Positions 15,429 to 25,006 are shown, numbered from the stretch's first letter. The stretch is 64,000 nucleotides of DNA from Cupriavidus pampae (GCF_914271485.1 NZ_CAJZAG010000003.1:1-64000), one strand, 5' to 3'. Made by a program: numbers and translations. Notes: a model not told the origin generated them from the letters alone.

Positions 15429-18022
15429 CGCCGTCCTCCCGGAGAGGCCGCCACGGTCGCGGTGGGACTCGGCTCGCCAACGAGCGCCAGCTTGGCCTTG
15501 AGCACTGCCGGGTCGAGCACCATGCGCAGATCGTTGAGCGAGCGCCGCTGCAGGTCGACTTCGGCCTGAATATCGTCGCGCGTCTTGCTCCACTGCGTGA
15601 TCTCATCCGCCTTCAGCTGCGTATAGATGCGCAGGCCCTGCCGCGCATCGGCCTGCGCGTCCGCCAGCAGCTTGGCCTGCGAGCGGAACTTGGCCGAGAT
15701 GCCGGCCTCGAGCCGCTGCTCGCCGCCGATCAGGCCGTTGTTGCGATACTGCCGCCATGCCGTGGCCGCGCGGTTGAGCAACAGGTTGGCGCGCCGCAGC
15801 GCGGCCTCGCGAATCGCGTTGACGTCGCCGTCGATCGCGCGCACGTACCATGCGTCAGCATCGGGGTCGAGCATGGCGTGCAACCCCAGCAACTGGTCTT
15901 CGTAACCCGCACTCCCACGCGCGCGCGGCAGCGCGGCGAACTGCTCGAGCACCTGCCGCTTGTGCGCGATGTCCTTTGAGAGTTCATCGGCCCATGGCCC
16001 CGCCTCGATGCGGCCGAGCGCGCTGGCCGCGGCTTCTCCCTCGCCGCGCAGCCATGCCTGCGTCGCCGCCACGTATTGCTCCGCGATCGATGCCGGTGGC
16101 AGCTTCTCCGCGGCGAGCTTGTCATACGCCGCGCGGAACGGCGGCGTGGTGAAGTGCACTGCCGCCATCTGCGCGGTCAGCGGACCTAGCATGCGATTGC
16201 GCAGCGCCTGAATCAGCGCGATGTATTGCTTGAGATCCGCGTCGGTCCCATCGAGCCCGGCAAGGCGCGGATACTTGTCGCGGTACTCGGCAAGCATCGA
16301 CTGCAATGCTTCCGGTTGTTCTCGCCCAAGTTCCGTGGCGATGGAGGCATTGAGCCGTTCGATCGCAGCCAGGTACACAGCGTCGTCGTTCTGCAGCTTG
16401 CGCAGCGCGCTGAGCGTGCCGGCATAGGTCTCGCCAAACACCGGCACCGTATTCGCGATGCGATCGAGCGCACGCTGGTGGGCTTTGGCGTCCTGCTCCC
16501 AATGCGCGAGCAGGCGGCGGATCTCGCCCTCGTCGCGATACAGCCGGATACGCGCATCGTCTCCGCCACGCTCCGCCGCAAAGCGGCTTACGCTGCCGAC
16601 CCATGCCAGTTCGTCGACCAGCGCGCGCGCATCGGTGTTGTGGCGGCTGCTACCGCGCATGTGCGCGAGGACGGTCTCGGCACCGACGAAATCGCGCGTG
16701 CGCAGTTTCTCTATCCAGGGCGGCACGAACGCATTGAGCATTGCCTCGGTGCCGATCGCCTGATACTTGGGGTCGCTTGGATGCTGCGCGAGATAGTCGT
16801 CCGCGACTTCCGCCGCGCGCGCATATTGATGGTCGGCCATCAGCCGATCGAGCGAGCGGTCTGGCGCACTGCGCCAGTAGAGGCCGCCGCCGACCACGCC
16901 CGCCGCGAGCACCACTGCCACGCTCCAGCGCACCGCGCGCGCGGTCTGCGCGCGATCGCCCAGGCCGAATGTGCGTGCTACCTCAGCGCACATCAATGCG
17001 GCCCGTCCGCGTTTGCGTGGCGCCGGCGCATGCGCACCGCCCTGCGCGGCATGGGCGGCATCGGGCATGGGTTCCAGATTGACTTCATCCTCGTGCTTCG
17101 CGGCGTAATCCACACAGAAGATATCGAGAAACGAATCGGCCGCACCGACGAACGTGGTCTTGTCGGGGTCATCCTCGATGACCGGGCTCACGCCCGCAGG
17201 GGTACCCGCCGCGCCCATATCGCTGGCCGGAACCGCAACCGGACGCTCGACAACCGACGAGCGTGTCGCAGTCGCATCGCCATCCGCCTCGTGCTCGATA
17301 TCGAGTCGATAGACGAAGTGCGTGCCGCCAAATGCAAGCACATCGCCGGGCCCAACCCGCACCGCGTGATCGCCGAGCCGTGCGCCGTTGACGAAGGTAC
17401 CGTTGGTACTACCGAGGTCCTCGATCCACGGCGCGCCGCCCTTGAGGTACAGATGCGCATGGCGCCGCGACAGGTAGTTGACCTGATGCGGATAGGCGTC
17501 GCGATAGCGCGCGAAGGTGTCGTCGGCCTTGCTGACCAGAAACGGAAAGCCGGTGATCACGATCGGTTGCAGGCCAACGTCCTGACGCATCGGCGTCAGC
17601 GCGACGGCAAGACCGCTCTGCTGCACCGGCGCGCGCGGATACAGCCGCACGCGATACGACAACTCCGCACCGAAGCTCAGCTCATCGCCATCGCGCAATG
17701 CGGCTGGCTGCTGCGCCACCACCGCACCGTTTACGTGCGTGCCGTTCTTGCTACCGAGATCGGCCACATACACAGCACCGTCTTCCGAGAAGATGCGCGC
17801 GTGCCGGCGCGAGAGCACTGACGTGGCATCGGTCGGATACGCCGCGAACGGCGCTTCGCCACGACCGATCGCGAACAGCTCCTCGTCGATGCGGATCTCG
17901 CCGAGATCGGGCCGCGACAGTGGCGTCAGCAGGATATCGAATGCATGGGCCGTGGCCGACTGAGCGAGGTTGCGATCCACCTTTGTCGGCACTTCCATGA
18001 TCAGAGCATCGTCGCGCGTCAT
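15425..18022 (-). CDS. Membrane protein with two FHA domains, first gene of export operon
   Basis: A protein of about 865 residues that reads phosphothreonine. FHA domain 1 (about 45-115) has GRGE, SRRHA and [15 protein letters not shown] domain 2 (about 155-240) has LSRRHAH and [12 protein letters not shown]. All phosphopeptide-contact residues are present. A membrane segment lies at about 365-383 ([18 protein letters not shown]), followed by about 480 helical residues presumably in the periplasm, with no recognised domain. Before the membrane segment, [19 protein letters not shown] could be a phosphorylation target. I prefer the ATG at 18022 (GGA 8 nt upstream); a TTG at 18034 is in frame. 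It probably couples the kinase/phosphatase pair to assembly of the exporter, like Fha1 in type VI secretion. This is inference. Confidence 0.88.
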   Translation of the reverse strand: MTRDDALIMEVPTKVDRNLAQSATAHAFDILLTPLSRPDLGEIRIDEELFAIGRGEAPFAAYPTDATSVLSRRHARIFSEDGAVYVADLGSKNGTHVNGAVVAQQPAALRDGDELSFGAELSYRVRLYPRAPVQQSGLAVALTPMRQDVGLQPIVITGFPFLVSKADDTFARYRDAYPHQVNYLSRRHAHLYLKGGAPWIEDLGSTNGTFVNGARLGDHAVRVGPGDVLAFGGTHFVYRLDIEHEADGDATATRSSVVERPVAVPASDMGAAGTPAGVSPVIEDDPDKTTFVGAADSFLDIFCVDYAAKHEDEVNLEPMPDAAHAAQGGAHAPAPRKRGRAALMCAEVARTFGLGDRAQTARAVRWSVAVVLAAGVVGGGLYWRSAPDRSLDRLMADHQYARAAEVADDYLAQHPSDPKYQAIGTEAMLNAFVPPWIEKLRTRDFVGAETVLAHMRGSSRHNTDARALVDELAWVGSVSRFAAERGGDDARIRLYRDEGEIRRLLAHWEQDAKAHQRALDRIANTVPVFGETYAGTLSALRKLQNDDAVYLAAIERLNASIATELGREQPEALQSMLAEYRDKYPRLAGLDGTDADLKQYIALIQALRNRMLGPLTAQMAAVHFTTPPFRAAYDKLAAEKLPPASIAEQYVAATQAWLRGEGEAAASALGRIEAGPWADELSKDIAHKRQVLEQFAALPRARGSAGYEDQLLGLHAMLDPDADAWYVRAIDGDVNAIREAALRRANLLLNRAATAWRQYRNNGLIGGEQRLEAGISAKFRSQAKLLADAQADARQGLRIYTQLKADEITQWSKTRDDIQAEVDLQRRSLNDLRMVLDPAVLKAKLALVGEPSPTATVAASPGGRR

Positions 18023-18200
18023 GTTTCCAGACAACCAACAGTCGGGCCGGGGGCGCGGCGTCGTGCGCCGGCAATGGCGGCCGGCAGCGGAGAGAGGCGC
18101 GAGAGGCGGGATGTCACGAGTAAGACCATAGTAGGCGACGCATCGGATGAGTCAATCGGCCACAGCGCACATGGAGACCGTCGCGAGTACGTCCGAATCC

Positions 18201-19649
18201 TCATTGCGGCTCGCCGACGATCGTGCTCACCGGGCCCTCCGCTGGCGCATTGCGCACCTGTTCCGCAGGCCATCCACCGCCGAGTGCCTTGTAGAGCGTG
18301 ACGGTATCGGAAAGAATCTGTTGGTGAACTTCCAACAGCGCCAACTGCGCGGTCAGCAGCGAACGCTCGGTCTCGAATACTTCGAGTTGCGAGACCACGC
18401 CCTCTTTCAATTGCGCCTCGATCTGCGCCGACACCACACGCAACTGATCGACCTGTTGCTGCAATTCGATGCGCTGCTTCTTGTGCGCATCGACATTGAC
18501 GAGCGCGTTCTCCACCTCTTCGAACGCGGTCATCACGGTACGACCGTACTCGTTCTCCGCCACGCCAATACCGGCCTCGGTCGTCTTGACGCGCGCGCGG
18601 ATGTTCGGGTCGAGCATCGGCAGGTTGATGCTCGGCATAAAGCCGAACGTGAATGACTTGAGCAGATCGGACAAGGCGAAGCTCGCGGTGCCGCCACGCG
18701 CGGTCAGGCTGACGCTTGGCAGTTGCGCCAGCCGCGCCTGGCCCACGATGTTGTACGCCGACAGCACGCGATACTCGGCGGCCACCACATCCGGCCGCCG
18801 CGCGAGCAGTTGCGACGGCAGTCCCGCAGGCACCACGGGCAACTTGACGCGCTCCTGCAGGCGCCCCGCCGGCACCTTGAGTTCACCGGCTGGCACGCCG
18901 ACCAACGTGGCCAGCGCATTCTCGGCCACGTTGCGCGAACGGCGCAGCTCGATCAGATCCTTGGTCAGGCGGTTGATTTCCGCCTGCTGCTGCATCACGC
19001 GGATCTGCGGCACGAGGCCATTGGCGTACATCGCCTTGTACGTGGTGAGGATCTCGCCATTGCGGCTAACCGTGCGCGCCTGCTGATCGACCTGTTCATC
19101 GAACTGCAGAATCTGGAAGTACGTGATCGACACGGCGGACACCAGCGTCAGGTAGCCCGCACGCCAGTCGGCCTCGGTCGCGCGGAATTCGGCGGTCTGT
19201 GCCTGCACGCCCTTCTCGACCTTGCCCCACACATCGATATCCCAGCTGACCTGGGCACCGAGGTTATAGGTGCGTACGAGGGATTGTCCCGTGGTCTTGT
19301 CGAAGCTTGCGCCCGCGCCGATATCGAACACCGGCAGCGCGCCCGCACGCGCCTCGCCGATCTGTGCGTTGGCCACGCGAATGCGCGCGGCTAACACCTT
19401 GATGTCGTAGTTACCCGCCAGCGCGCGCGTAACGAGTCCATCCAGATACGGATCCTGGAACCCGTGCCACCAGTTCGGCACGATGGTCTCGGCAGGCGAT
19501 ACCGTGACCACGTCGTCGCGCGACCATGCGGCCTTGGCCGGTGTTTCCGGGCGCTTGTATTCGGGAGGCCGGAAATCCGCGCAACCTGCAATGACCAGGA
19601 GCGTCATGGCGATCAGCGTGGACGGAGCGATGCGGGATGCGTGGAACAC
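18201..19649 (-). CDS. TolC/NodT-type outer-membrane efflux lipoprotein
   Basis: A 482-residue outer-membrane channel. A signal sequence ends in the lipobox LVIAGCADF, and two OEP repeats follow, with WDIDVWGK, YFQIL, the RRPDVVAAEYRVLSAYNIVGQARL signature and INLPMLDPN. It starts with GTG at 19649, supported by GGAGG 8 nt upstream. It lies upstream of, and in the same direction as, the FHA-HlyD-isomerase-transporter operon, separated from it by 178 bp. It therefore probably provides the outer-membrane pore of this type I-like exporter. A sigma-54-like GG-N10-GC upstream was rejected because its start would fall on the ribosome site. Confidence 0.92.
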   Translation of the reverse strand: MFHASRIAPSTLIAMTLLVIAGCADFRPPEYKRPETPAKAAWSRDDVVTVSPAETIVPNWWHGFQDPYLDGLVTRALAGNYDIKVLAARIRVANAQIGEARAGALPVFDIGAGASFDKTTGQSLVRTYNLGAQVSWDIDVWGKVEKGVQAQTAEFRATEADWRAGYLTLVSAVSITYFQILQFDEQVDQQARTVSRNGEILTTYKAMYANGLVPQIRVMQQQAEINRLTKDLIELRRSRNVAENALATLVGVPAGELKVPAGRLQERVKLPVVPAGLPSQLLARRPDVVAAEYRVLSAYNIVGQARLAQLPSVSLTARGGTASFALSDLLKSFTFGFMPSINLPMLDPNIRARVKTTEAGIGVAENEYGRTVMTAFEEVENALVNVDAHKKQRIELQQQVDQLRVVSAQIEAQLKEGVVSQLEVFETERSLLTAQLALLEVHQQILSDTVTLYKALGGGWPAEQVRNAPAEGPVSTIVGEPQ

Positions 19650-19745
19650 GTTGTCCTCCAGCGGCAGAGGCTGTGCCGTGCGTGCGCGCGCGCATCACGG
19701 CAATCTGTATTGTGGTTCGGCCGAACAGCGATGGAGGCGGTGAGC

Positions 19746-19778
19746 AAAAAAAAAGCCGGGGGCAGAGGTGTCCCCGGC
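19746..19778 (-). terminator. Rho-independent terminator after double-glycine peptide 2
   Basis: On the minus strand GCCGGGG pairs with CCCCGGC around a CACCTCTG loop, followed by nine Ts. It lies 63 bp after the stop of the peptide gene at 19842-20117 and isolates that highly induced short transcript from the channel gene downstream. Confidence 0.85.
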
Positions 19779-19841
19779 GGCAAGCTCCCCGTGCGGTGTA
19801 GCTTCGATACCGCTGTTCTTTATGGGTGATGACGTTGCCGA

Positions 19842-20117
19842 TCAGCGATACACGGTGTTGCTGGCGTTCTGGTTCGTGTTCACGTTGTTCGACAGATGGT
19901 CCTGGAACGCGGAGCCGTTGGCGAACATGTTGTTCACTTCCTGCATTTGCTGATTCGATTGCGTGATCTTGGTCGTCGAATCGAAGGACAGCTTCACCGG
20001 GTGATAGATCGAGGTGTACGGGGCAAAGTTGAAGCCCGTACCGCCGCGTACGGCTTGCATACCCTTGGCGTCGAGGGTTTCGGTGACGGACAGGTCGGTG
20101 ATGGTCAGCGTGGTCAT
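19842..20117 (-). CDS. Double-glycine-leader secreted peptide 2
   Basis: A 91-residue precursor. The 26-residue leader (LTITDLSVTETLD...VRGG) is identical to that of peptide 3 at 25401. The 65-residue core starts TGFNFAPYTSIY and contains KLSFDSTTKI, QSNQQMQEVNNMFANGS and NNVNTNQNASN. It has no Cys and is exceptionally rich in Asn, Gln, Ser and Thr. A strong AAGGAGA ribosome site precedes the ATG. It is transcribed alone from a sigma-54 promoter at 20199-20213 and ends at an intrinsic terminator. The polar, beta-branched composition fits an extracellular matrix or amyloid-like peptide at least as well as a membrane-active bacteriocin. No experiment decides this here. Confidence 0.87.
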   Translation of the reverse strand: MTTLTITDLSVTETLDAKGMQAVRGGTGFNFAPYTSIYHPVKLSFDSTTKITQSNQQMQEVNNMFANGSAFQDHLSNNVNTNQNASNTVYR

Positions 20118-20270
20118 GGCAGTTCTCCTTGAGAGATTTGGGTGCTACGTGGTTTCAGTGTTGAGCATCGGGTTGGTGTCGCGCTCGGTACTGATATCGC
20201 AGCAAGCGTGCCAGCGCATGGGCCAGCGCCTAAAGAAAATTGCAATGCCTTGAAAACACAGGGAAAGCGG
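20118..20270. repeat. Inverted copy of the peptide promoter region at 25262-25400
   Basis: The sequence upstream of peptide 2 is nearly identical, in opposite orientation, to that upstream of peptide 3. This includes GTTTTCAAGGCATTGCAATT, the sigma-54 promoter, the leader RNA and the ribosome site. The identity continues through the leader coding region (to about 20040 and 25480). The two copies flank 5.1 kb holding the DUF4399 pair, the SUMF1 gene and the kinase. They reflect a duplication of a peptide gene with its promoter. Confidence 0.85.
20199..20213 (-). promoter_or_regulatory. Sigma-54 promoter of double-glycine peptide 2
   Basis: On the minus strand TGGCACGCTTGCTGC has a perfect TGGCACG -24 box and a CTGC -12 box, with GG and GC 10 bp apart. 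The predicted start is about 70 nt before the ATG at 20117. It is identical to the promoter at 25305-25319. Confidence 0.78.
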
Positions 20271-20335
20271 GAAAAAACGCGGGGTTGCCGGAGGGTTGCG
20301 CTGGCACAGGGGACCAGGCGAATGATGGGGCCGCG

Positions 20336-20361
20336 CCAACAGTCCGCGTGCGCGGTGTTGG
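20336..20361. promoter_or_regulatory. Candidate activator site CCAACA-N14-TGTTGG before peptide 2
   Basis: CCAACA at 20336-20341 and TGTTGG at 20356-20361 form an inverted repeat with a 14-bp spacer, centred about 137 bp upstream of the -24 box. Spacing and half-sites are the same as at 7343-7368. This is a plausible binding site of the sigma-54 activator encoded at 8743-10125. Confidence 0.6.
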
Positions 20362-20378
20362 CACGCCCCCGACAGCGG

Positions 20379-20867
20379 TCATCGCACGTAGATCGTGATC
20401 TTCTTCGAGTAGATCGGCGGGGTGGTCGGGATGTGTTTCTCGTCGCCCATGAGCAATTGCAGCGTGTGCTTGCCGGGCGGCAGTTCGATCGTGGTCTCGG
20501 TCTCGCCCGCGCCGAAGTGCAGATGATTGCGATCGTTCGGAATTTCCTTGTCGAGCGGCGGCAGGTCGACATCGATCAGCAGATGGTGGTGTCCCGTATT
20601 CGGAAACTTCACGTCCTTGGGCGCCACGCCCATGTTGCGCAGCCCGAACCAGACCTTGATCGGCTTGCCCGCGGCAAAGGTCTGATGATCGTTCGGATAA
20701 CCAATATAGAGATACCCGTTGGGCGGCGCCGCCGTGGGGCCACCGGTCTTGGCGGCACTGCTCTGCGCGGATTTTCCGCTCGTGCCCTGCGCGACGGCGA
20801 AACCTACCGACGTCGCAAGCGCGACGACAAACAAGGCGGCGGACAAGGTAGCGATCGGCTTAATCAT
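20379..20867 (-). CDS. DUF4399 exported protein, copy B
   Basis: A 162-residue secreted protein: signal peptide (MIKPIATLSAALFVVALATSVGFAVAQG), a short Ser/Ala-rich linker, then one DUF4399 domain with WFGLRNMGVAPKDVKFPNTGHHHLLIDVDLPP, NDRNHLHFGAGET and PPGKHTLQLLMGD. The clustered His residues (GHHHL, HLHF, KHTLQL) suggest metal binding, though the family's function is not established. A tandem paralogue with about two-thirds identity in the domain lies 32 bp upstream. It lies inside the peptide-export locus. Whether it acts in it, for instance as a periplasmic protection or copper-handling protein, is unknown. Confidence 0.85.
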   Translation of the reverse strand: MIKPIATLSAALFVVALATSVGFAVAQGTSGKSAQSSAAKTGGPTAAPPNGYLYIGYPNDHQTFAAGKPIKVWFGLRNMGVAPKDVKFPNTGHHHLLIDVDLPPLDKEIPNDRNHLHFGAGETETTIELPPGKHTLQLLMGDEKHIPTTPPIYSKKITIYVR

Positions 20868-20899
20868 GGCGTGACTCCCCCAACGCGCACGTCGGTGCG

Positions 20900-21325
20900 C
20901 TAGCGCACGGTGATCGTGATCTTCTTTGAGTAAATCGGTGGGTCGAACGGAATGTGCTTGCTGTCGCCCATCAACAACTGCAGCGTGTGCTTGCCGGGTG
21001 GCAGTTCGATGCGCGCATCGGTCTCGCCCGCGCCATAGTGCAGATGGTTGCGATCATTGGGGATTTCCTTGTCCATCGGCGGCAGTTCGACGTCGACGAG
21101 CAAGTGATGGTGGCCGCAGTTGGGACGCTCGATGCCCTTCGGACAGACGCCCATGTTCTTGAGGCCCATGCGCACCCAGAGTTTTCCGCCGTCGATCACC
21201 GCGCCGTCGTACGGCCAGATGATGTACGCCTCGGCGTTGGCCGGTGCGGGTGTGGGTGTGGAGAGCGAGGGAATCAACGCGAGCAGCGACGCCGCAAGCG
21301 CATGGAGCAGGGATCGTCTGGACAT
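20900..21325 (-). CDS. DUF4399 exported protein, copy A
   Basis: A 141-residue secreted protein with signal peptide (MSRRSLLHALAASLLALIPSLS) and a DUF4399 domain closely similar to the next gene: GLKNMGVCPKGIERPNCGHHHLLVDVELPP, NDRNHLHYGAGET, KHTLQLLMGDSKHIPFDPPIYSKKI. It differs in carrying two Cys (VCPKG and NCGHHHL) near the His cluster, a possible metal site or disulfide. It is the first gene of a two-gene unit and is divergent from the SUMF1 gene. The function is not established. Confidence 0.85.
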   Translation of the reverse strand: MSRRSLLHALAASLLALIPSLSTPTPAPANAEAYIIWPYDGAVIDGGKLWVRMGLKNMGVCPKGIERPNCGHHHLLVDVELPPMDKEIPNDRNHLHYGAGETDARIELPPGKHTLQLLMGDSKHIPFDPPIYSKKITITVR

Positions 21326-21538
21326 ATACGCTCCTCCCGGTCGTTTTTTCTTGGTGGACGTTGTGACGCAGTGCGCTCGTCGACGTGTCCTTCAGCGTAG
21401 GACGGATGACATGAAAAAGCGAACCCGTCACGCGGGCTGAAGACGCTGTGCTATCTTGAAAAGAGCCGTGTGCAGGTCACGGCGGCTTCACCCGCGCCCG
21501 ATGCGAGCCTGCCGGGCGAATTTGACGGAGCCTTCGAC

Positions 21539-22840
21539 ATGTGGCGGAAAACGCTTGTGATGTTCAGTATCGGTGTCGTGCTCCAGGGACTCGCCATGTT
21601 GCCGGGCGTCGGGCTTTCGGTGGTTCCCGCCGCGCATGCCGGCATCCTGCCGAAAGACAGCAACGAGCAATACGAGCTGTCGTTCTGGGACTCGATCAAG
21701 AACAGTAACTATGCGAGCGATTACGAGGCCTATCTGAAGGCGTATCCGAATGGCCGCTTCGCGGCGCTCGCCAAGGCTCGCATCGAACGCATCCGCGCGA
21801 CCGCACCGGCGGCGCCGACGACGACGGATAGCAAGGCTGATAGCAAGGCGAGCACGAAGGCGGATGCCAAACCGGCCGCGAGCGCACCCACGACGCCCGC
21901 GCCAACCACACCAGCAACACCACCAGCCGCCGCACGCACACCGGCCCCCACGGCGACCACGCCCCCACCCTCCCCCTCGACACCGCCCACGAGTTCGACG
22001 CGCCAGCGCCCGGGCGGCAGTACTTCGTCGGGCAGCATCACATATCCGGGCGAGGGCAAGCCGGCCACATCGGCAGCAACTTCGGCAGCAACTTCGGCGG
22101 CCGCGACATCCGCTGCCGCCGCGCGCGGCGGCGAACTACGCGATTGCCCGACCTGCCCGGTGCTGATCTCGCTCTCGCCGGGCGGCTTCACCATGGGCAG
22201 CAGCACGAGCGATCCGGCCGAACGCCCGCCTCATCATGTCAGCATCGGCCAGCCGTTCGCGATCGGCAAGTTCGAAGTCACCGTCGAGCAATGGAATGCC
22301 TGCGTGGACGCCAGTGCCTGTCCACGCATTGCCACCAACGGCGAGGCGAAGAACGCGCCGGTGCGCGACGTCAGTTGGGACGACGCACAGCAATACGTGG
22401 CGTGGCTGTCGAAGACCACAGGCAAGACCTACCGCCTGCCCACCGAGGCCGAATGGGAATACGCGGCGCGCGGCGGCACCAGTTCGGCCTATTGGTGGGG
22501 TGACCAGATGAAGAAGGGCAACGCCAACTGCAAGGACTGCGGCGACCCCTGGAGCCAGGACGCGCCTTCCGATGTCGGCTCGTTCCCGGCCAATCCGTAT
22601 GGCCTGCACGACATGAACGGCAGCGTCTGGGAATGGGTCGGCGATTGCTGGCACAGCTCCTATAAAGGTGCGCCGAGCGATGGTCGCGCCTGGGACGAGA
22701 ACGGTTGCACCGCGCGCGTGATTCGCGGCGGCTCGTGGCGCGAAGGCGCGCCGTACATGGTGTCCTCGACGCGCTTCAAGTACAGCACCAGCGTGCGGCA
22801 GTCGCAGAACGGCTTCCGCGTGGCGCGCGACATGAAGTAA
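21539..22840 (+). CDS. Exported SUMF1/formylglycine-enzyme-fold protein
   Basis: A 433-residue protein: signal peptide ([25 protein letters not shown]...AHA), a short helical repeat-like part ([25 protein letters not shown]), a long Ala/Thr/Pro linker (about 95-195), then a SUMF1 domain starting [20 protein letters not shown] and including [47 protein letters not shown] and RGGSW. The two catalytic Cys of true formylglycine enzymes are missing after RGGSW, where STRFKYS stands instead. So it is probably a binding or structural variant. I chose the start at 21539 because it gives a clean signal peptide. SUMF1 proteins also accompany kinase/phosphatase/FHA sets in type VI loci. Confidence 0.88.
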   Translation: MWRKTLVMFSIGVVLQGLAMLPGVGLSVVPAAHAGILPKDSNEQYELSFWDSIKNSNYASDYEAYLKAYPNGRFAALAKARIERIRATAPAAPTTTDSKADSKASTKADAKPAASAPTTPAPTTPATPPAAARTPAPTATTPPPSPSTPPTSSTRQRPGGSTSSGSITYPGEGKPATSAATSAATSAAATSAAAARGGELRDCPTCPVLISLSPGGFTMGSSTSDPAERPPHHVSIGQPFAIGKFEVTVEQWNACVDASACPRIATNGEAKNAPVRDVSWDDAQQYVAWLSKTTGKTYRLPTEAEWEYAARGGTSSAYWWGDQMKKGNANCKDCGDPWSQDAPSDVGSFPANPYGLHDMNGSVWEWVGDCWHSSYKGAPSDGRAWDENGCTARVIRGGSWREGAPYMVSSTRFKYSTSVRQSQNGFRVARDMK

Positions 22841-22852
22841 CCAGCGGAGTCA

Positions 22853-25006
22853 CTAGCGCGCGCGCGTGGAAATCTGCACGAGGTCCGCGCTGATGCGATC
22901 CTTGCCGTACTTGCCCGCCATCTGCGCGAGCGGCTTCTCCAGCGCGCGCAGATAGTCCTGGCGTGTCTCGAATTCGGGCCGCCGCGTCTCGAACAGCGGC
23001 GCCGGCGTGGTCAGCAACACCACGAGCTCGCTGCCAAACGGTTTCGATACGATCCAGTCGCCACCATCGCCGATGGTCGCGTGGTAGCTCGCGGGGGCCT
23101 GATTGCCCTGCACGCGCTTGCTCGGCACCAGATGCGCCACCTTGCCATCGACCACGTAGTAGTCGACATAGACGTAAGACTCATGCGGCGGCGTCGATAG
23201 CTCCATCACCAACGGCATGCCTTCCGTCAGGCGCGTGTTGCCGCCGCGCGCTCGTAGCGTGGCCGCATCCTGCCGGCTGGCGCTCGCCGACCAGTAAGGC
23301 GCCACCAGCTTCACCACATCGCACTTGTCGTCGCCGAGCGGCTGCAGGTCGAGCTTGACGCTGCCCGCACCGGGCACCGCATTGAGCTTCTCGCGTAGCG
23401 GCTTCACGCCGACACTTTCGGACACGTAGCCGTTGACGTACAGGATGCTGCCCTCGATACGCGCGGACAGCAGTGAGCATGGCACCGCCGCGAGTACGGG
23501 CGTCACGTTCGCCATCGACAGCGGCGCGGTTGCCGGCGCGCGCGCGGCGGTCGCCTCGGCGGCCGACGATGCCGGTGCCGAAGCCACTTCACCGTTGGTG
23601 GATGAGGTGCTTGCCGATGCCGGTGGCGAGATGGCGGAGGGCGCCGAAGCGACCACCGAGCGCCCCGGGTCTTGTCCCGACTCGCGTGGCGCCACGCCGG
23701 TGCGCCACGCGTAATAGCCCACGCCCGCCACCAGCAACGCGCCGACCGCCGCGCCCGCGAGCAACGGTGCACGCATGCCCGCGTGTTGCGGCTCCGCGCC
23801 GAGCCCTTCGAGAAACCGCGCGACGGTCGGTGTGCGCGTGGCACGGTCGAGTGACAGCGCCTGGCGCAGCACCTTCCATTGCGAACGCGACAGTACCTTG
23901 GGCTGCACGGGCTTGAGGTTGGCCGCGCGCGCCTGGTTCGCGCCCAGCCGGTCGTACGGATGCTTGCCCGTCAGCAGTTCATAGGTCACGCACGCGAGTG
24001 CGTAGATATCGTCGCGGGGATCGGGCTCGAGATGCTCGAACATCTCGGGGCTCGCATACGCGGGCGTCATGCCGCCGAGCGAGCCCGCATCGAACACGGT
24101 CTGATCGGCGTCGTCGATCGGCTGCCGGAAACCACGCGCAATGCCGAAGTCGATCACCTTCACCTCGCCACGATCGGTGAGGAACACATTGGCGGGCTTG
24201 AAGTCGCAGTGCACGAAGCCGCGCTCGTGCGCATACGCGAGCGCGCGCCCCATGCCGATGATGATGGGCAGTGCCTTGGCGTAGGGCAGGCCGGCAAAAC
24301 CGGGCGCGCGCAGCACACGGCTCAGCGACTTGCCCGACAGATACTCCATGGTCAGGAAAACCGTCGCCCCATCGCGATCGAAGTCGTACACGGTGACGAT
24401 ATTGCGATGCGCGAGCTGCTGGGCCTTGCGCGCCTCGCGCTGCAGCGCCATCAGCGACTTCGGATGCGCGCTGAACTGCAGATTGAGCACCTTGATCGCG
24501 ATATAAGGCTTGCGGTCCGACGCCTCCAGCTTGCGCAGGTCGAGCGCCTTGTAGACGGTGCCCATGCCCCCCACGCCGAGGCACTCCTCGAGCACGAAGC
24601 GTCCGTTCAGCGTGTCGCCCACGCCCTTCACATGCGCGCCGGCGATACCCGGTACCGAAGGAGACGTTGGCGACGAAGGTGATGATGGGGAGGACGGTGT
24701 GGACAGTGACGAAATTGACGAGGGAGACGACAGCGACGACGGCGCCGAGGGCGCGCTGCCGTCGCCGGCGCGCGTCTCCTCGGCAATGGGGTCGTATTGC
24801 GTGGCCACGCGCGATTCGATGCGGCGCATCACTTCCGTGTACACGTTCGCGGGCAACGGCGTGCGCGTATGTTCCTCGCTCAGCACGCGCGCGAAATGGC
24901 CTGGTGTGGTCTCGTCCTCGAGCGCATGGTCGATCGACGCCAGAAACTCGTCGCGCGTCACCCCACCGCTCCGGAAACTGCGTATCAGGTCGGCCAGGCT
25001 GGGCAT
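22853..25006 (-). CDS. Membrane Ser/Thr protein kinase (PknB/PpkA-like)
   Basis: A 717-residue kinase. Order: helical N-terminal module (1-75), Ser/Pro linker (82-120), kinase domain (about 130-400), one membrane segment at 413-434 and a 280-residue C-terminal, probably periplasmic, part ending with a beta-rich domain. The kinase has GVGGMGTVYKA (P loop), Lys172 in AIKVL, HCDFKPANV (catalytic Asp268; Cys replaces the usual Arg), IDFGIA (Asp286) and TPAYASPEMF. Just after the membrane it carries an Ala/Ser-rich linker. It is convergent with the SUMF1 gene. With PP2C and FHA proteins nearby it is the probable sensor kinase of the peptide-export locus. The target is unknown; the FHA protein is the first candidate. 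Confidence 0.95.
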   Translation of the reverse strand: MPSLADLIRSFRSGGVTRDEFLASIDHALEDETTPGHFARVLSEEHTRTPLPANVYTEVMRRIESRVATQYDPIAEETRAGDGSAPSAPSSLSSPSSISSLSTPSSPSSPSSPTSPSVPGIAGAHVKGVGDTLNGRFVLEECLGVGGMGTVYKALDLRKLEASDRKPYIAIKVLNLQFSAHPKSLMALQREARKAQQLAHRNIVTVYDFDRDGATVFLTMEYLSGKSLSRVLRAPGFAGLPYAKALPIIIGMGRALAYAHERGFVHCDFKPANVFLTDRGEVKVIDFGIARGFRQPIDDADQTVFDAGSLGGMTPAYASPEMFEHLEPDPRDDIYALACVTYELLTGKHPYDRLGANQARAANLKPVQPKVLSRSQWKVLRQALSLDRATRTPTVARFLEGLGAEPQHAGMRAPLLAGAAVGALLVAGVGYYAWRTGVAPRESGQDPGRSVVASAPSAISPPASASTSSTNGEVASAPASSAAEATAARAPATAPLSMANVTPVLAAVPCSLLSARIEGSILYVNGYVSESVGVKPLREKLNAVPGAGSVKLDLQPLGDDKCDVVKLVAPYWSASASRQDAATLRARGGNTRLTEGMPLVMELSTPPHESYVYVDYYVVDGKVAHLVPSKRVQGNQAPASYHATIGDGGDWIVSKPFGSELVVLLTTPAPLFETRRPEFETRQDYLRALEKPLAQMAGKYGKDRISADLVQISTRAR

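Noticed and set aside
19661-19675. GG-N10-GC sigma-54-like element before the TolC-type gene (minus strand CGGCACAGCCTCTGC)
   Set aside because: The -24 box is weak and the start would fall inside or after the GGAGG ribosome site.
22853-25006. Kinase considered a pseudokinase because HRD is HCD
   Set aside because: Catalytic Asp, DFG and Lys are present; loss of the HRD Arg only makes it a non-RD kinase.
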